NCBI GenBank assembly: GCA_027485645.1
Contig: JAIXQR010000001.1
Span: 1 to 64,000 of the forward strand
DNA: 64,000 nucleotides
Source of the DNA: a bacterium
Lineage (GTDB): Bacteria; Armatimonadota; Fimbriimonadia; Fimbriimonadales; Fimbriimonadaceae
Direction: 5' to 3'
Part shown: in pieces, positions 10,317 through 18,915 of the stretch
How the letters are laid out: every line of letters starts with the position of its first letter
How positions within the stretch are numbered: the stretch's first letter is position 1
The notes under the pieces: model-generated
Database searches by the model: none
The model's input: the letters and a program-made list of their open reading frames with translations, nothing else
Told to the model about the DNA's origin: nothing
Position numbers and translations under genes: made by a program

Positions 10317-11141
10317 TTTGAGGATTCCGGTGTAAACCTGGCGCGCGGTTCCCGCAATCGTGATCGGGTGGTGCCAGGTTTCCATAGAAACCTCCACCGT
10401 GCCGCCGGGGTTGTCTACGCGGACCGTTCCGCCGAGGCCCTTGCGTCGCAGGTAATCGGCGGCTGCCGCCGAAGATCCGGTTCCGCAACCCTGTGTCTCG
10501 CCTACGCCGCGCTCCCAGATGCGGATCTGGAGGTGCATCGGCGCAACTTCCTTCGACCAGATCACGGATGTGCGAGCGGGGAACTTTGGATCGACTTCGA
10601 TTTTGGGGCTGACAGAAAGAAAAGACTCGTCGTCCGGAATCGCAACGGTCGGGATCACGGTGTGCGTGGATCCGGTGGTGAGTACGCTGCCGTGAAACGA
10701 AAGGGGCATGCCGCCATCCATCCCGCTCCAAACGTGCACCTTGAAAGGCTCGCCGGTTGCGTTGACCGGGATCAGTTTCGGATCGTAAGAGGCCGAGCCG
10801 ATTTCAGTCTCAATTCGTGCGTCTTTGACGGTTGCGGGGACGGTTCGGTCTAAGTGCTGTAGCGTAAACTTATCCTTAACCCAACCTTCCAACACCGCAT
10901 GGTGGGCCGCGCAGCGAAGGCCATTTCCGCAGAAGTCTTCCGTTCCATCGGGATTGAACATCCGCATTTTGAGCTGGCCGTCTCCGATCTTTTGGAGGGT
11001 TAGCAATCCGTCGCCGCCGACTCCAAAATGTCGATCGCAGACCTTCTGGGCAAGCGCCGACAGGTCTCCTTTGAAGTCGTCAGCATGGATCAAAGGGAAA
11101 TCGTTGCCGATGCTTTCGAGCTTCCAAAATTTCAATTCCAT
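10311..11141 (-). CDS. dapF: Diaminopimelate epimerase
   Basis: KLESIGNDFPLIHADD; MFNPDGTEDFCGNGLRCAAH; GETQGCGTGSSAAA. Start assigned to MELKFWKLES. Confidence 0.93.
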   Translation of the reverse strand: MELKFWKLESIGNDFPLIHADDFKGDLSALAQKVCDRHFGVGGDGLLTLQKIGDGQLKMRMFNPDGTEDFCGNGLRCAAHHAVLEGWVKDKFTLQHLDRTVPATVKDARIETEIGSASYDPKLIPVNATGEPFKVHVWSGMDGGMPLSFHGSVLTTGSTHTVIPTVAIPDDESFLSVSPKIEVDPKFPARTSVIWSKEVAPMHLQIRIWERGVGETQGCGTGSSAAAADYLRRKGLGGTVRVDNPGGTVEVSMETWHHPITIAGTARQVYTGILKL

Positions 11142-11227
11142 GCCGCTGGTCAGTTTACGCGTCGGACGGCATCTGGGGCCGTGACCCATAAATTCGAACG
11201 TGAGGCAGGCCGGAACGTATAATCAAG

Positions 11228-12097
11228 GTGTTGGTTCAGCATCTCGGCTTTCGGTTTGGTTTGAGTCTTGCGGTCGGGACGCTTGCGTGCGTGAGCTTTG
11301 CTCAAGGCTACGGCACCGGCACCGACGTTGATCCAGATGTGGCTTTCCGCAGCCCGAAGATGAACGAGATTGGGGTGGACCAAAAGATGGGCGCTCAGAT
11401 TCCGCTGGACGCCAAGTTCACCGACGATGACGGGAAAGTGAAGACCGTCAAAGAGATCTTCGGCGGCCGTCCGGTGGTCTTGCTCCCCATTTTTTACCGG
11501 TGTGAGAGAACTTGCTACCTCGAACTCACCGGTGTTGTCGCGGCGCTTAACCTGACAAAGAAGCTAGAAGTCGGGCGGGACGTTGAGGTCGTCGCTATCG
11601 GGATCAACCCAACAGAAACCTGGGAGCTGGCGCGCGCGAAGAAAAAATCTATTCTCGGCAGCTACTCCAAGTTCGACAGGACGAAGAAGAGTTGGCACCT
11701 TTTGACGGGTGACATGGTGAACATCCGCAAAGTCACCGACTCCATGGGCTTCCGGTTTGCTTACGACGAGAAGAAGAACGAAGTGAGCCACCCAAGCGGC
11801 ATCATGATGCTCACGCCCGAGGGCAAAATCTCAAGCTATTCGCTGGGCGCGAACTACGAGGTTGAGCGGTTCGAAAAGGCCATCGCCTTGGCTAACGAAG
11901 GGACGATCACAGAAGCCACCAAAGAGATCTTCTTTGGCTGCATTCACATCGATCCGGTGACCGGAAAACGCAGCCTGATGATTGAGAACGTGATGCGCGT
12001 GCTTGCAGCCACGACGGTCATTGCCATCGTGATGCTGATTTTGGCACTTAACGGAAAAACGATTTTCCGGCGCGGAAAATCGGTTGCCGCCGAGTAA
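11228..12097 (+). CDS. SCO1/SenC family copper-metallochaperone-like protein
   Basis: PVVLLPIFYRCERTCYLELTGVVAAL (CxxxC); C-terminal TM helix; distal His region. Confidence 0.85.
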   Translation: MLVQHLGFRFGLSLAVGTLACVSFAQGYGTGTDVDPDVAFRSPKMNEIGVDQKMGAQIPLDAKFTDDDGKVKTVKEIFGGRPVVLLPIFYRCERTCYLELTGVVAALNLTKKLEVGRDVEVVAIGINPTETWELARAKKKSILGSYSKFDRTKKSWHLLTGDMVNIRKVTDSMGFRFAYDEKKNEVSHPSGIMMLTPEGKISSYSLGANYEVERFEKAIALANEGTITEATKEIFFGCIHIDPVTGKRSLMIENVMRVLAATTVIAIVMLILALNGKTIFRRGKSVAAE

Positions 12098-12523
12098 TCA
12101 CTCGTCGGCAAACGGATCGTATTCGTCTTCGGCCGGGCGGCTCGATGCGGCTCCGGCTGGGCGTCCCTGAGGAGCTCCACCAGCACCTGGCGCGTCGTCA
12201 CGTGGTCGGTCTAGGCCGTGAACGTTGTCGGCAACGACTTCCCAAATTTCGCGGTTGTTGCCGTCTTTGTCGGTGTACTTTCGCGACTCCATGCGACCGT
12301 CAACGCTCACGAGTCGGCCCTTAGTCAGGTAGTTCGAAACGTAGTCGGCGGTCTGGTTCCAGGCCTTTACGTTGAAGAAATCCGCATCGCGCTCATCGGC
12401 ACCGGTCGGCTTGATTCGCTTGTTCACGGCAATCGAGAAGTTCACGAAGTTCTTGCCGGTTGTCGTGGTTCGAAGTTCCGGGTCTCGGGTGAGACGACCG
12501 ACCAAAACGATGCGGTTAATCAT
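12098..12523 (-). CDS. ssb: Single-stranded DNA-binding protein
   Basis: MINRIVLVGRLTRDPELRTTTTGKNFVNFSIAVN; acidic C-terminal tail EDEYDPFADE. Confidence 0.96.
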   Translation of the reverse strand: MINRIVLVGRLTRDPELRTTTTGKNFVNFSIAVNKRIKPTGADERDADFFNVKAWNQTADYVSNYLTKGRLVSVDGRMESRKYTDKDGNNREIWEVVADNVHGLDRPRDDAPGAGGAPQGRPAGAASSRPAEDEYDPFADE

Positions 12524-12547
12524 GTTGCTACTTTATCCGGTTTCGGG

Positions 12548-12835
12548 TTAAACGAGGAAGACGCGGTGTCGAATGACGTCGTCGCTGATTCGCATCAATC
12601 GGTTCAGCTCCGCTGGCACCGCGGCGCCGGCTTCGAAGTTCATAAGGATGTAGTTCCCTTCCTTCAAGCCATCGATTTCGTAGGCGAGCTTTCGCTTGTC
12701 CCACTTTGCGGCGGATTCGACGACTCCACCCTGCTGCTCAACGACGTCCTTGAATCGGTCGGCGATCTTCTGCACTTCGGCGTCGGTGAGGTCTGGTCGA
12801 ACAATGTAAAAAGCTTCGTATTTGCGGTTTGCCAT
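12548..12835 (-). CDS. rpsF: 30S ribosomal protein S6 (bS6)
   Basis: YEAFYIVRPDLTDAEVQKIADRFKDVVEQQGGVVES; KWDKRKLAYEIDGLKEGNYILMNFEA. Confidence 0.95.
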   Translation of the reverse strand: MANRKYEAFYIVRPDLTDAEVQKIADRFKDVVEQQGGVVESAAKWDKRKLAYEIDGLKEGNYILMNFEAGAAVPAELNRLMRISDDVIRHRVFLV

Positions 12836-12941
12836 GCTGTATGTGTTGGTCCCTTTGGGGTTCGTGCGTTTGGCGGTCTACGCCTCAGCACAGAGAGCCT
12901 TGCGGCAATAGAGCAGGGTACCCCGAGCCAGCATCAGGGAG

Positions 12942-13535
12942 CTATCTTCGTTGCAAGTTAAACGCGATTTCGCGTCCATAACCGAACTTCATCGCCATGC
13001 TGATCCAAATCCATGCTTGGGCTTCTAGGTATCGGCTCATCGAAAGCGGACCCGCGTCCTCGGGCTGGAAGCCTAGTTCTTCGGCCAATATTTTCACGGT
13101 TGCCTTGGCCCCGGTGTCATCTCCAGCGATCAGCAAAGTCGCCTTCGTGTCCCCAAAAGTCGGGTTCGCCATGATGTTGACGCCAATGGTGTTGAACGCC
13201 TTTACGACCTTCGCCTGCGGCGCAGCCCTCACCACGAGCTCGGCCCCAGAGCCTTCTTCAACCGGGACAAGGGCCGAGAAGTCGGCCGCAATTGGGTTGG
13301 TGCAATCGATGACGAGCCGCTCACCGAGATTCAGTTCTTCGAGGAAGGCCACGTTCATCGCGCTCCACGGCAGGGAAAGCACAACAACATCGGCGGCCCG
13401 GACCGCTTCAGCATGGAAGAGCTCGTCCGGCGCACCAGGACTGCGACTTCCAAAGACGACCGAGTGTCCCGCTCCCGCCCACCGTGAGCCCAAAGTCTCC
13501 CCAACGATTCCGCGTCCTAAAATGGCAATGTTTAT
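12942..13535 (-). CDS. NADPH-dependent F420 reductase-like / NAD(P)-binding oxidoreductase; probable ATA start codon
   Basis: Extending upstream of the ORF-track start gives INIAILGRGIVGETLGSRWAGAGHSVVFGSRSP (Rossmann motif) after SD AGGAG-N5. KVVKAFNTIG also supports the family. Confidence 0.85.
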   Translation of the reverse strand: MNIAILGRGIVGETLGSRWAGAGHSVVFGSRSPGAPDELFHAEAVRAADVVVLSLPWSAMNVAFLEELNLGERLVIDCTNPIAADFSALVPVEEGSGAELVVRAAPQAKVVKAFNTIGVNIMANPTFGDTKATLLIAGDDTGAKATVKILAEELGFQPEDAGPLSMSRYLEAQAWIWISMAMKFGYGREIAFNLQRR

Positions 13536-13584
13536 GACTTCTCCTCTTTACGCCTGATGTAAAAAGCTTGCGCGTTCTGCAAGT

Positions 13585-14457
13585 CTAGTTTTTCACAATG
13601 CTCCACAAGTTTTGGGTTTCGCTTCGGTACGTGGCGCGGAACGGCATCGATTTGGCGTGACCATCAGCGAAAGTGAATGCCTGATGTTCGCCATAACGGG
13701 TCTGCCCACGGGGAGATCTTGGCAACGCATGAATGTTCTCGTTCCACTCACCGTCCAACTGGCCGTTCCAGTCGGCGCAGTTTGGATTTAGCGGGAAGTG
13801 GGAACACGGAGGTGCGGCGCGCTCCTTGCTCCAGTGAAACGGGCTCGCGAGGTCGCTGCGATTGGGCGACCAGGGGTCAAAACAAATATCAAAGAACTCA
13901 GAGGACCAGAAGGGGTCGTTGCCGTTCGAAATCGGCAAAGGGTTCGGAACGTTGACGGCAATCGCGCGCGCCCAATTGCCAATGCGGAGGCCACTGTAGA
14001 TTGTCCCGGCGGAGTCTTCAATTGAGCTTCCAGCCCGGGGCATCCCGGTCATAAAGCCGTTGTTTGCAAATGATCCCCACATGACGCCGAGCTCACGATC
14101 TGGATCTTCCGGGTCGAACCAAACGCTGGCCTTACCAAGGGAAAGCCCAGATGATTCGACTCCGCCACGTCCATTCTTGATGTAGGGATTTAGGGCGTTC
14201 TGATAGTTGGCGACCGCCCACCATGAGATGGTCTCGGGGAATCCGCTTGACGAGTCCATGGTCATTGGAAACATGTCGTCGTTGTCTCCGGCGTACATAA
14301 CCACCCCGAGTCCGATGCTTCTCATGTTGCTGAGGGCAACCATCTTTTTTGAAGCTAGCTTGGCCTGAGAGAAAACAGGAAAGAGAATGCCAGCGAGAAT
14401 CGCGATGATCGCGATAACGACCAGAAGTTCAATCAGGGTGAATGCGCGGCGGACCAT
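13585..14457 (-). CDS. Prepilin-type N-terminal cleavage/methylation protein (DUF1559-like)
   Basis: [46 protein letters not shown]. Confidence 0.9.
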   Translation of the reverse strand: MVRRAFTLIELLVVIAIIAILAGILFPVFSQAKLASKKMVALSNMRSIGLGVVMYAGDNDDMFPMTMDSSSGFPETISWWAVANYQNALNPYIKNGRGGVESSGLSLGKASVWFDPEDPDRELGVMWGSFANNGFMTGMPRAGSSIEDSAGTIYSGLRIGNWARAIAVNVPNPLPISNGNDPFWSSEFFDICFDPWSPNRSDLASPFHWSKERAAPPCSHFPLNPNCADWNGQLDGEWNENIHALPRSPRGQTRYGEHQAFTFADGHAKSMPFRATYRSETQNLWSIVKN

Positions 14458-14512
14458 TTGTATCAGCATAACACAAATGTAGCCTGGGTTACAAATATTA
14501 TCTTTTGGTTGA

Positions 14513-16048
14513 CTATCGCTCGTCTGGCAACACGATTCCCCGCATGATCACGTTCTGAGCCAGGAGGAACACGGCAAGCGTTGGCAGGGCGGCTAAGGTC
14601 AGAGCGGCCATCATCACCGACTTCGGCGCGAGGTTCTGCAACTGGTAAATCCAAACCATCAGCGTCCACATTTGCTGATCCTGGGCAATGAGGAACGCAT
14701 AAATGAACGCGCTGTAAGCGCTCATGAACGCGACAAGTGCCAGGTAACCCAGCACCGGCTTACTCAGCGGGAGCGCGATGCGGAGCATCATCATCGTTTC
14801 TTTCGCGCCGTCCAATTGTCCCGCTTCGAACAGTTCTTGCGGAAGCGAATCGAAGAAGCCCTTCAGAAGGAAGATCATGTAGCCGCTGGCGGCGGTTGGC
14901 AGCACCAGCGCGGCAAAGGTGTTCAGTAGTCCAAGATCCTTGAGCAACAGGAACGATGGGATCATCGCGACCTCGGCCGGAAACGCCATGGTCGCCAAAA
15001 GGAAGATCAGAATTTGCCCGGACTGCCGAACCGGGTAGCGCGATAGCGCATAGGCCGCAAGCGGATTGACGATGAGCTGAGTGGCGATTGCGAGCAAGCA
15101 GAAGAACGCGGTATTCCAAACCGTCCGGCCGTTCAGCAAGATGTAGTCGAGCACGTACTCAAAGTTCCGCGTGACAAACCCACGCCGAATGGCCATTTGA
15201 TTCGATTCGACAAAGATCCGATCTGCCGCGCCAATGGGCAGAACTCCGGGAAATTCTCGGCCCCAAAGTGATTCAGTCGCCCCCGCCTCGTACCGGGCCG
15301 GGAGAGCTTTTTGCCGAAACTCCGTCATCAGCGGATGCAACCGAATCACCGGCAGCTTTTCGAAAGCGTCCGCTCCCGCCGTTAGCTCGACGGGCACCGC
15401 GCTGAACTGATTGCGAAACTTGCCGCGCACAAACTCTTGCCACATCCGCTGTTCCCGAACTGGGATTCGGAACGAAGCGGGCAACGTTGCCTTGAATTCG
15501 CGCCACTCTTTGTACTTTCGGGTGTCCGGCGGGAACCAGGATTTCCGCTCAAGCATCTCCGCCGGCGGCGTCACGGTTTGAAAAGCAACATTCTCTTCGA
15601 TGTAGGCCAGGTTCAGCTTCTCGATGTTGTTGCCGTACTTTTCTCTGAGCCAGTTTTGGTACCGAACCTGGAGCTTGCTCGTCACCTGGTTGGGGGCCGT
15701 TTTGAACCCGGCCGTCCACATATCAAGCGGCAACTGACGCAGAAAACGGTCATACGCCGCTACCACCTCGGGGCCGGACTTCTCTCCGATGGCGTTCGAA
15801 GTCATGAGCGCCGCATCGCCCGAGTACCTGTCGTCCAGATACTTCTTTTGTAGCGCACCCGTGTCGACCAAATACGGTGGAATGATCTCGGTGCCGTTCT
15901 GGTCAAAGGAGCCCTTGATGGCGGTCGAGACCATCAACAAGAATGGATAAAGGGTAGTGATCGCGCCGAGAGTGAGGAGCGCATAAACAAGCGCCATCGC
16001 AAGACGCGACTTGAAGCGGTTTCGCCCGACTTTTCCAACCAGGCTCAT
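14513..16048 (-). CDS. Carbohydrate ABC transporter permease (MalG-type) with a large insertion after TM1
   Basis: C-terminal half contains EAGQLDGAKETMMMLRIALPLSKPVLG (EAA loop) and typical binding-protein-dependent transport helices. Confidence 0.9.
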   Translation of the reverse strand: MSLVGKVGRNRFKSRLAMALVYALLTLGAITTLYPFLLMVSTAIKGSFDQNGTEIIPPYLVDTGALQKKYLDDRYSGDAALMTSNAIGEKSGPEVVAAYDRFLRQLPLDMWTAGFKTAPNQVTSKLQVRYQNWLREKYGNNIEKLNLAYIEENVAFQTVTPPAEMLERKSWFPPDTRKYKEWREFKATLPASFRIPVREQRMWQEFVRGKFRNQFSAVPVELTAGADAFEKLPVIRLHPLMTEFRQKALPARYEAGATESLWGREFPGVLPIGAADRIFVESNQMAIRRGFVTRNFEYVLDYILLNGRTVWNTAFFCLLAIATQLIVNPLAAYALSRYPVRQSGQILIFLLATMAFPAEVAMIPSFLLLKDLGLLNTFAALVLPTAASGYMIFLLKGFFDSLPQELFEAGQLDGAKETMMMLRIALPLSKPVLGYLALVAFMSAYSAFIYAFLIAQDQQMWTLMVWIYQLQNLAPKSVMMAALTLAALPTLAVFLLAQNVIMRGIVLPDER

Positions 16049-16106
16049 CGTTTCCGCCCTCGGGTTCGCACCCACCGCATGGGCCGTACTCTACCAAAAA
16101 GGAGCT

Positions 16107-16967
16107 TCAATTGCCCAGCACGTCTTTCGATCGGCGCTTTTGGGCAATCGCCCGAAGTTTCTTAATGGCCTGCACTTCAATCTGCCGGACGCGCTCGCGG
16201 GACAGTTTCAGTTCCTTTGCGACTTCTTCCGGGTCAGGTGCTGCAGTGTCGGGCTCGCCAACTTGGAACCGCATGCGCATCACGCGCTGCTCCCGATCGT
16301 TGAGCTCCGAGAGGATCTGGTGAAGCTCGTCCAGAACTTCCTTGTCGAGCACAACCGTTTCGGGGTCAGACTCCGAATCGTCTCGAATGAGGCCAGCAAG
16401 GGTCATTCCGCCGGAATCTCCGATAGACATATCCAAAGACAAGAGATCCTGGGAAGACTGCATCAAGGTCTGAAGCTTCTTGGGCGTCAAACCCATGACG
16501 ACGGCAATCTGCTCCAAAGTCGGCTCCCGCCCAAGCTCGCGAGCGAGTTCTGATTTCACTCGTTCAATCTTTCGGATCGACTGGCTCACATGAGCCGGTA
16601 GGCGAATGGCCTTGGATTTGTTATCGATCGCGCGACCGATGGCCTGCCGAATCCAGTGCGTCGCATAGGTTGAGAATCGGAATCCCTTATCCGGATCAAA
16701 CCGCTCGGCGGCCTGCATCAGACCGATCGCGCCTTCCTGAATCAGGTCTTCCAGCGGAATCGCCCGATTGCGGTACCCCTTCGCAATATTGATCACCAAC
16801 CGCATGTTGGACTCGATCAGGCGAGATTTAGCCTGTGCGTCGCCCTGCTGAACCGCACGCGTGAGGGCAACCTCCTCTTCCTGGGTCAGGAGGGGAGCTT
16901 GGGTAAGACGGTTGAGATAACTCGGTATGCCGTCTTCTGGCTCGGGCCGGTTCGGATTCACGCTCAT
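16107..16967 (-). CDS. RNA polymerase sigma factor, sigma-70 family (SigA/RpoD-like, short N-terminus)
   Basis: SNMRLVINIAKGYRNRAIPLEDLIQEGAIGLMQAAERFDPDKGFRFSTYATHWIRQAIGRAI; region 4 ELKLSRERVRQIEVQAIKKLR. Confidence 0.96.
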   Translation of the reverse strand: MSVNPNRPEPEDGIPSYLNRLTQAPLLTQEEEVALTRAVQQGDAQAKSRLIESNMRLVINIAKGYRNRAIPLEDLIQEGAIGLMQAAERFDPDKGFRFSTYATHWIRQAIGRAIDNKSKAIRLPAHVSQSIRKIERVKSELARELGREPTLEQIAVVMGLTPKKLQTLMQSSQDLLSLDMSIGDSGGMTLAGLIRDDSESDPETVVLDKEVLDELHQILSELNDREQRVMRMRFQVGEPDTAAPDPEEVAKELKLSRERVRQIEVQAIKKLRAIAQKRRSKDVLGN

Positions 16968-17042
16968 GCGTTGGACAATAGATAGAACGGCAACAAACTG
17001 ATTTGGATACGAGGCGAACGTGCGAGGAGCGAGCGCTTCCGC

Positions 17043-17903
17043 TTAGTCCGTCGAGATCTTACTGGCCATGATTCTACCGAACCGGTCCCGACGGTACTTG
17101 ATTCGCACCACAAGGTCAAGATCCAGAACGTTTGGCCCGGCTTTTTTGCCATCCACCATGAACTGGGTGTTGGCGGTGTAGTTCACGTGGTAGCGCTTAC
17201 CATCGATGGCGATATCAAAAATCGGCGCTTTGGGATAAAAGAACACAATCGTGCCTTCGATTTCGCCAGAACTTGGCATCGGCGACCGGTCTTGGCTCAC
17301 CGTCGCGCTTTTCGAAGTGGATCGAGTTGTCTCCGGCTTGACGGTCGGAGGAGCGTCTGAAGCCAGCTTCAGCCAAGTGTCGTAGTTCGAAAGGAGCCGG
17401 GCGTGAAAGTAAAGCGTCTGTCCAGGCTGAACGCTTTCGAGGCTGGTCTCCTTGCCTTGCAAGATCACTTGCGACTTCTCTGTCGCTCGGTAAGTGAAGG
17501 TCGTATTGTCCGCGAACTTGACGGTAATCCCCTTAAGGTTCGTGCTCAGTACGGTGCCCAACTGCGGAGTCTTTCGAATATTGGTCAGCCAAGCCGCGGT
17601 TGCGGTATCCGCTATTTCTTTAACCGTAGCCGAATCATCGGCCACCTTAATTCGGGCAGAAAACGTGATTCCGACCGGAAACTTTTCCATCTCCACGCTT
17701 TGGCGGCCGAACCAAAACCGGGTCTTGGAATCGGTCAGCACATTCATTCGGCCTTTCGAAGTGCTCAGCTCGAATTGTTTGCCAGTAACGTTCTCAATCC
17801 GTCCATCCACGATTTCGACCTGGGCAAACGCCGGAACGCTAACGACGAGCGAAAGCGTCATCAGCGCGAGTTTCCCGATCCTATAATGAGAAAGCGAAAT
17901 CAT
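17043..17903 (-). CDS. Secreted hypothetical protein with DUF5666-like repeats
   Basis: Signal peptide LALMTLSLVVSVPAFAQ; beta-rich 'VDGRIENVTGKQFELST...' pattern. N-terminus uncertain. Confidence 0.65.
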   Translation of the reverse strand: MISLSHYRIGKLALMTLSLVVSVPAFAQVEIVDGRIENVTGKQFELSTSKGRMNVLTDSKTRFWFGRQSVEMEKFPVGITFSARIKVADDSATVKEIADTATAAWLTNIRKTPQLGTVLSTNLKGITVKFADNTTFTYRATEKSQVILQGKETSLESVQPGQTLYFHARLLSNYDTWLKLASDAPPTVKPETTRSTSKSATVSQDRSPMPSSGEIEGTIVFFYPKAPIFDIAIDGKRYHVNYTANTQFMVDGKKAGPNVLDLDLVVRIKYRRDRFGRIMASKISTD

Positions 17904-18915
17904 GAATGAGGAACTGTTTGCCACAAAGCGCGAATCGGACTGGGCCAGGCTAACCGCACTTTGTGACAAAGCGGAGTTTAACCCCACAACTCTTTCTTCG
18001 CAAGAGTTAAGAGAATTTATTCGGGTTTACAAGCGCGTTTCGCGAGACCTCTCAATTGCCCGAACGCAGTCTGACAACGCCGCCCTGATCGAATTCCTCA
18101 ACGATCTCGCCGGCCGAGCATACGGCACGCTCTACCGCGCCCCTCGAAGAAACCTGGCGACCGCCATCCTGGACGCCGTCAGCTTGTCGGCGCAGACCGT
18201 GCGGCGGTGCTGGCCCTTTATCGCCGCCTCGGCATCCATTTTCTTCGGCACCGCAATTCTCGTGTTTTTCGGCATTGCGGCGATTCCAGAGTTGCAAGAC
18301 CCCCTCGTGCCGGACGGGTGGAACCGAGTGTTCGAGGCGTGGAAGTCCGGCGTGTTTCAAGATCGGTCCGGGTCGGCGGGAATTCAGATGACCGGCTTCT
18401 ACGCGAGCAACAACCCGCGAGCCGCCTTAGCTACCGGCGGGATCGGTGCGGCGACGCTTGGCCTCGGTTCGATCTATCTTCTGTTCACAAACGGGGCGCT
18501 CATGGGCACACTCGCCAACGGAATGGCGGAGGTCGGCAAGTTGGACTTTCTGCTGGCCTCGGTGTTTCCGCACGGGGTGCCAGAAATCAGCGGTCTCATC
18601 ATCTCCGGAGCGGCGGGGTTGCGGCTTGGCTACGCGGTGCTGAACCCAGGTCGAAGAACTCGTGGAGAGGCCTTGCGCGCTGTCGGCAAAGACTCCTTCG
18701 TGCTGCTTTCCACTTCGATCGTGCTCATGTTCATCGCCGCGCCGATTGAAGGTTTCTTCAGCTTCAGCCCGAGAGTGCCGCAGTCCTGGAAGGTGATTGT
18801 CGGTTGCATTGAGGTCGTGATCTGGGCGCTCCTCTGGACCCGAGTGGGTCGGACAAAGCCGACCGACCTTCAGGAGAACAGCGTTACGGTAATGCACAGC
18901 AGCGTGAAGTTGTGA
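17902..18915 (+). CDS. Stage II sporulation protein M (SpoIIM/DUF95)-like membrane protein
   Basis: ELREFIRVYKRVSRDLSIARTQ N-terminus and five or more predicted TM helices, including a GIPE-like HGVPEISGLIISGAAGLRLG motif. Confidence 0.85.
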   Translation: MNEELFATKRESDWARLTALCDKAEFNPTTLSSQELREFIRVYKRVSRDLSIARTQSDNAALIEFLNDLAGRAYGTLYRAPRRNLATAILDAVSLSAQTVRRCWPFIAASASIFFGTAILVFFGIAAIPELQDPLVPDGWNRVFEAWKSGVFQDRSGSAGIQMTGFYASNNPRAALATGGIGAATLGLGSIYLLFTNGALMGTLANGMAEVGKLDFLLASVFPHGVPEISGLIISGAAGLRLGYAVLNPGRRTRGEALRAVGKDSFVLLSTSIVLMFIAAPIEGFFSFSPRVPQSWKVIVGCIEVVIWALLWTRVGRTKPTDLQENSVTVMHSSVKL

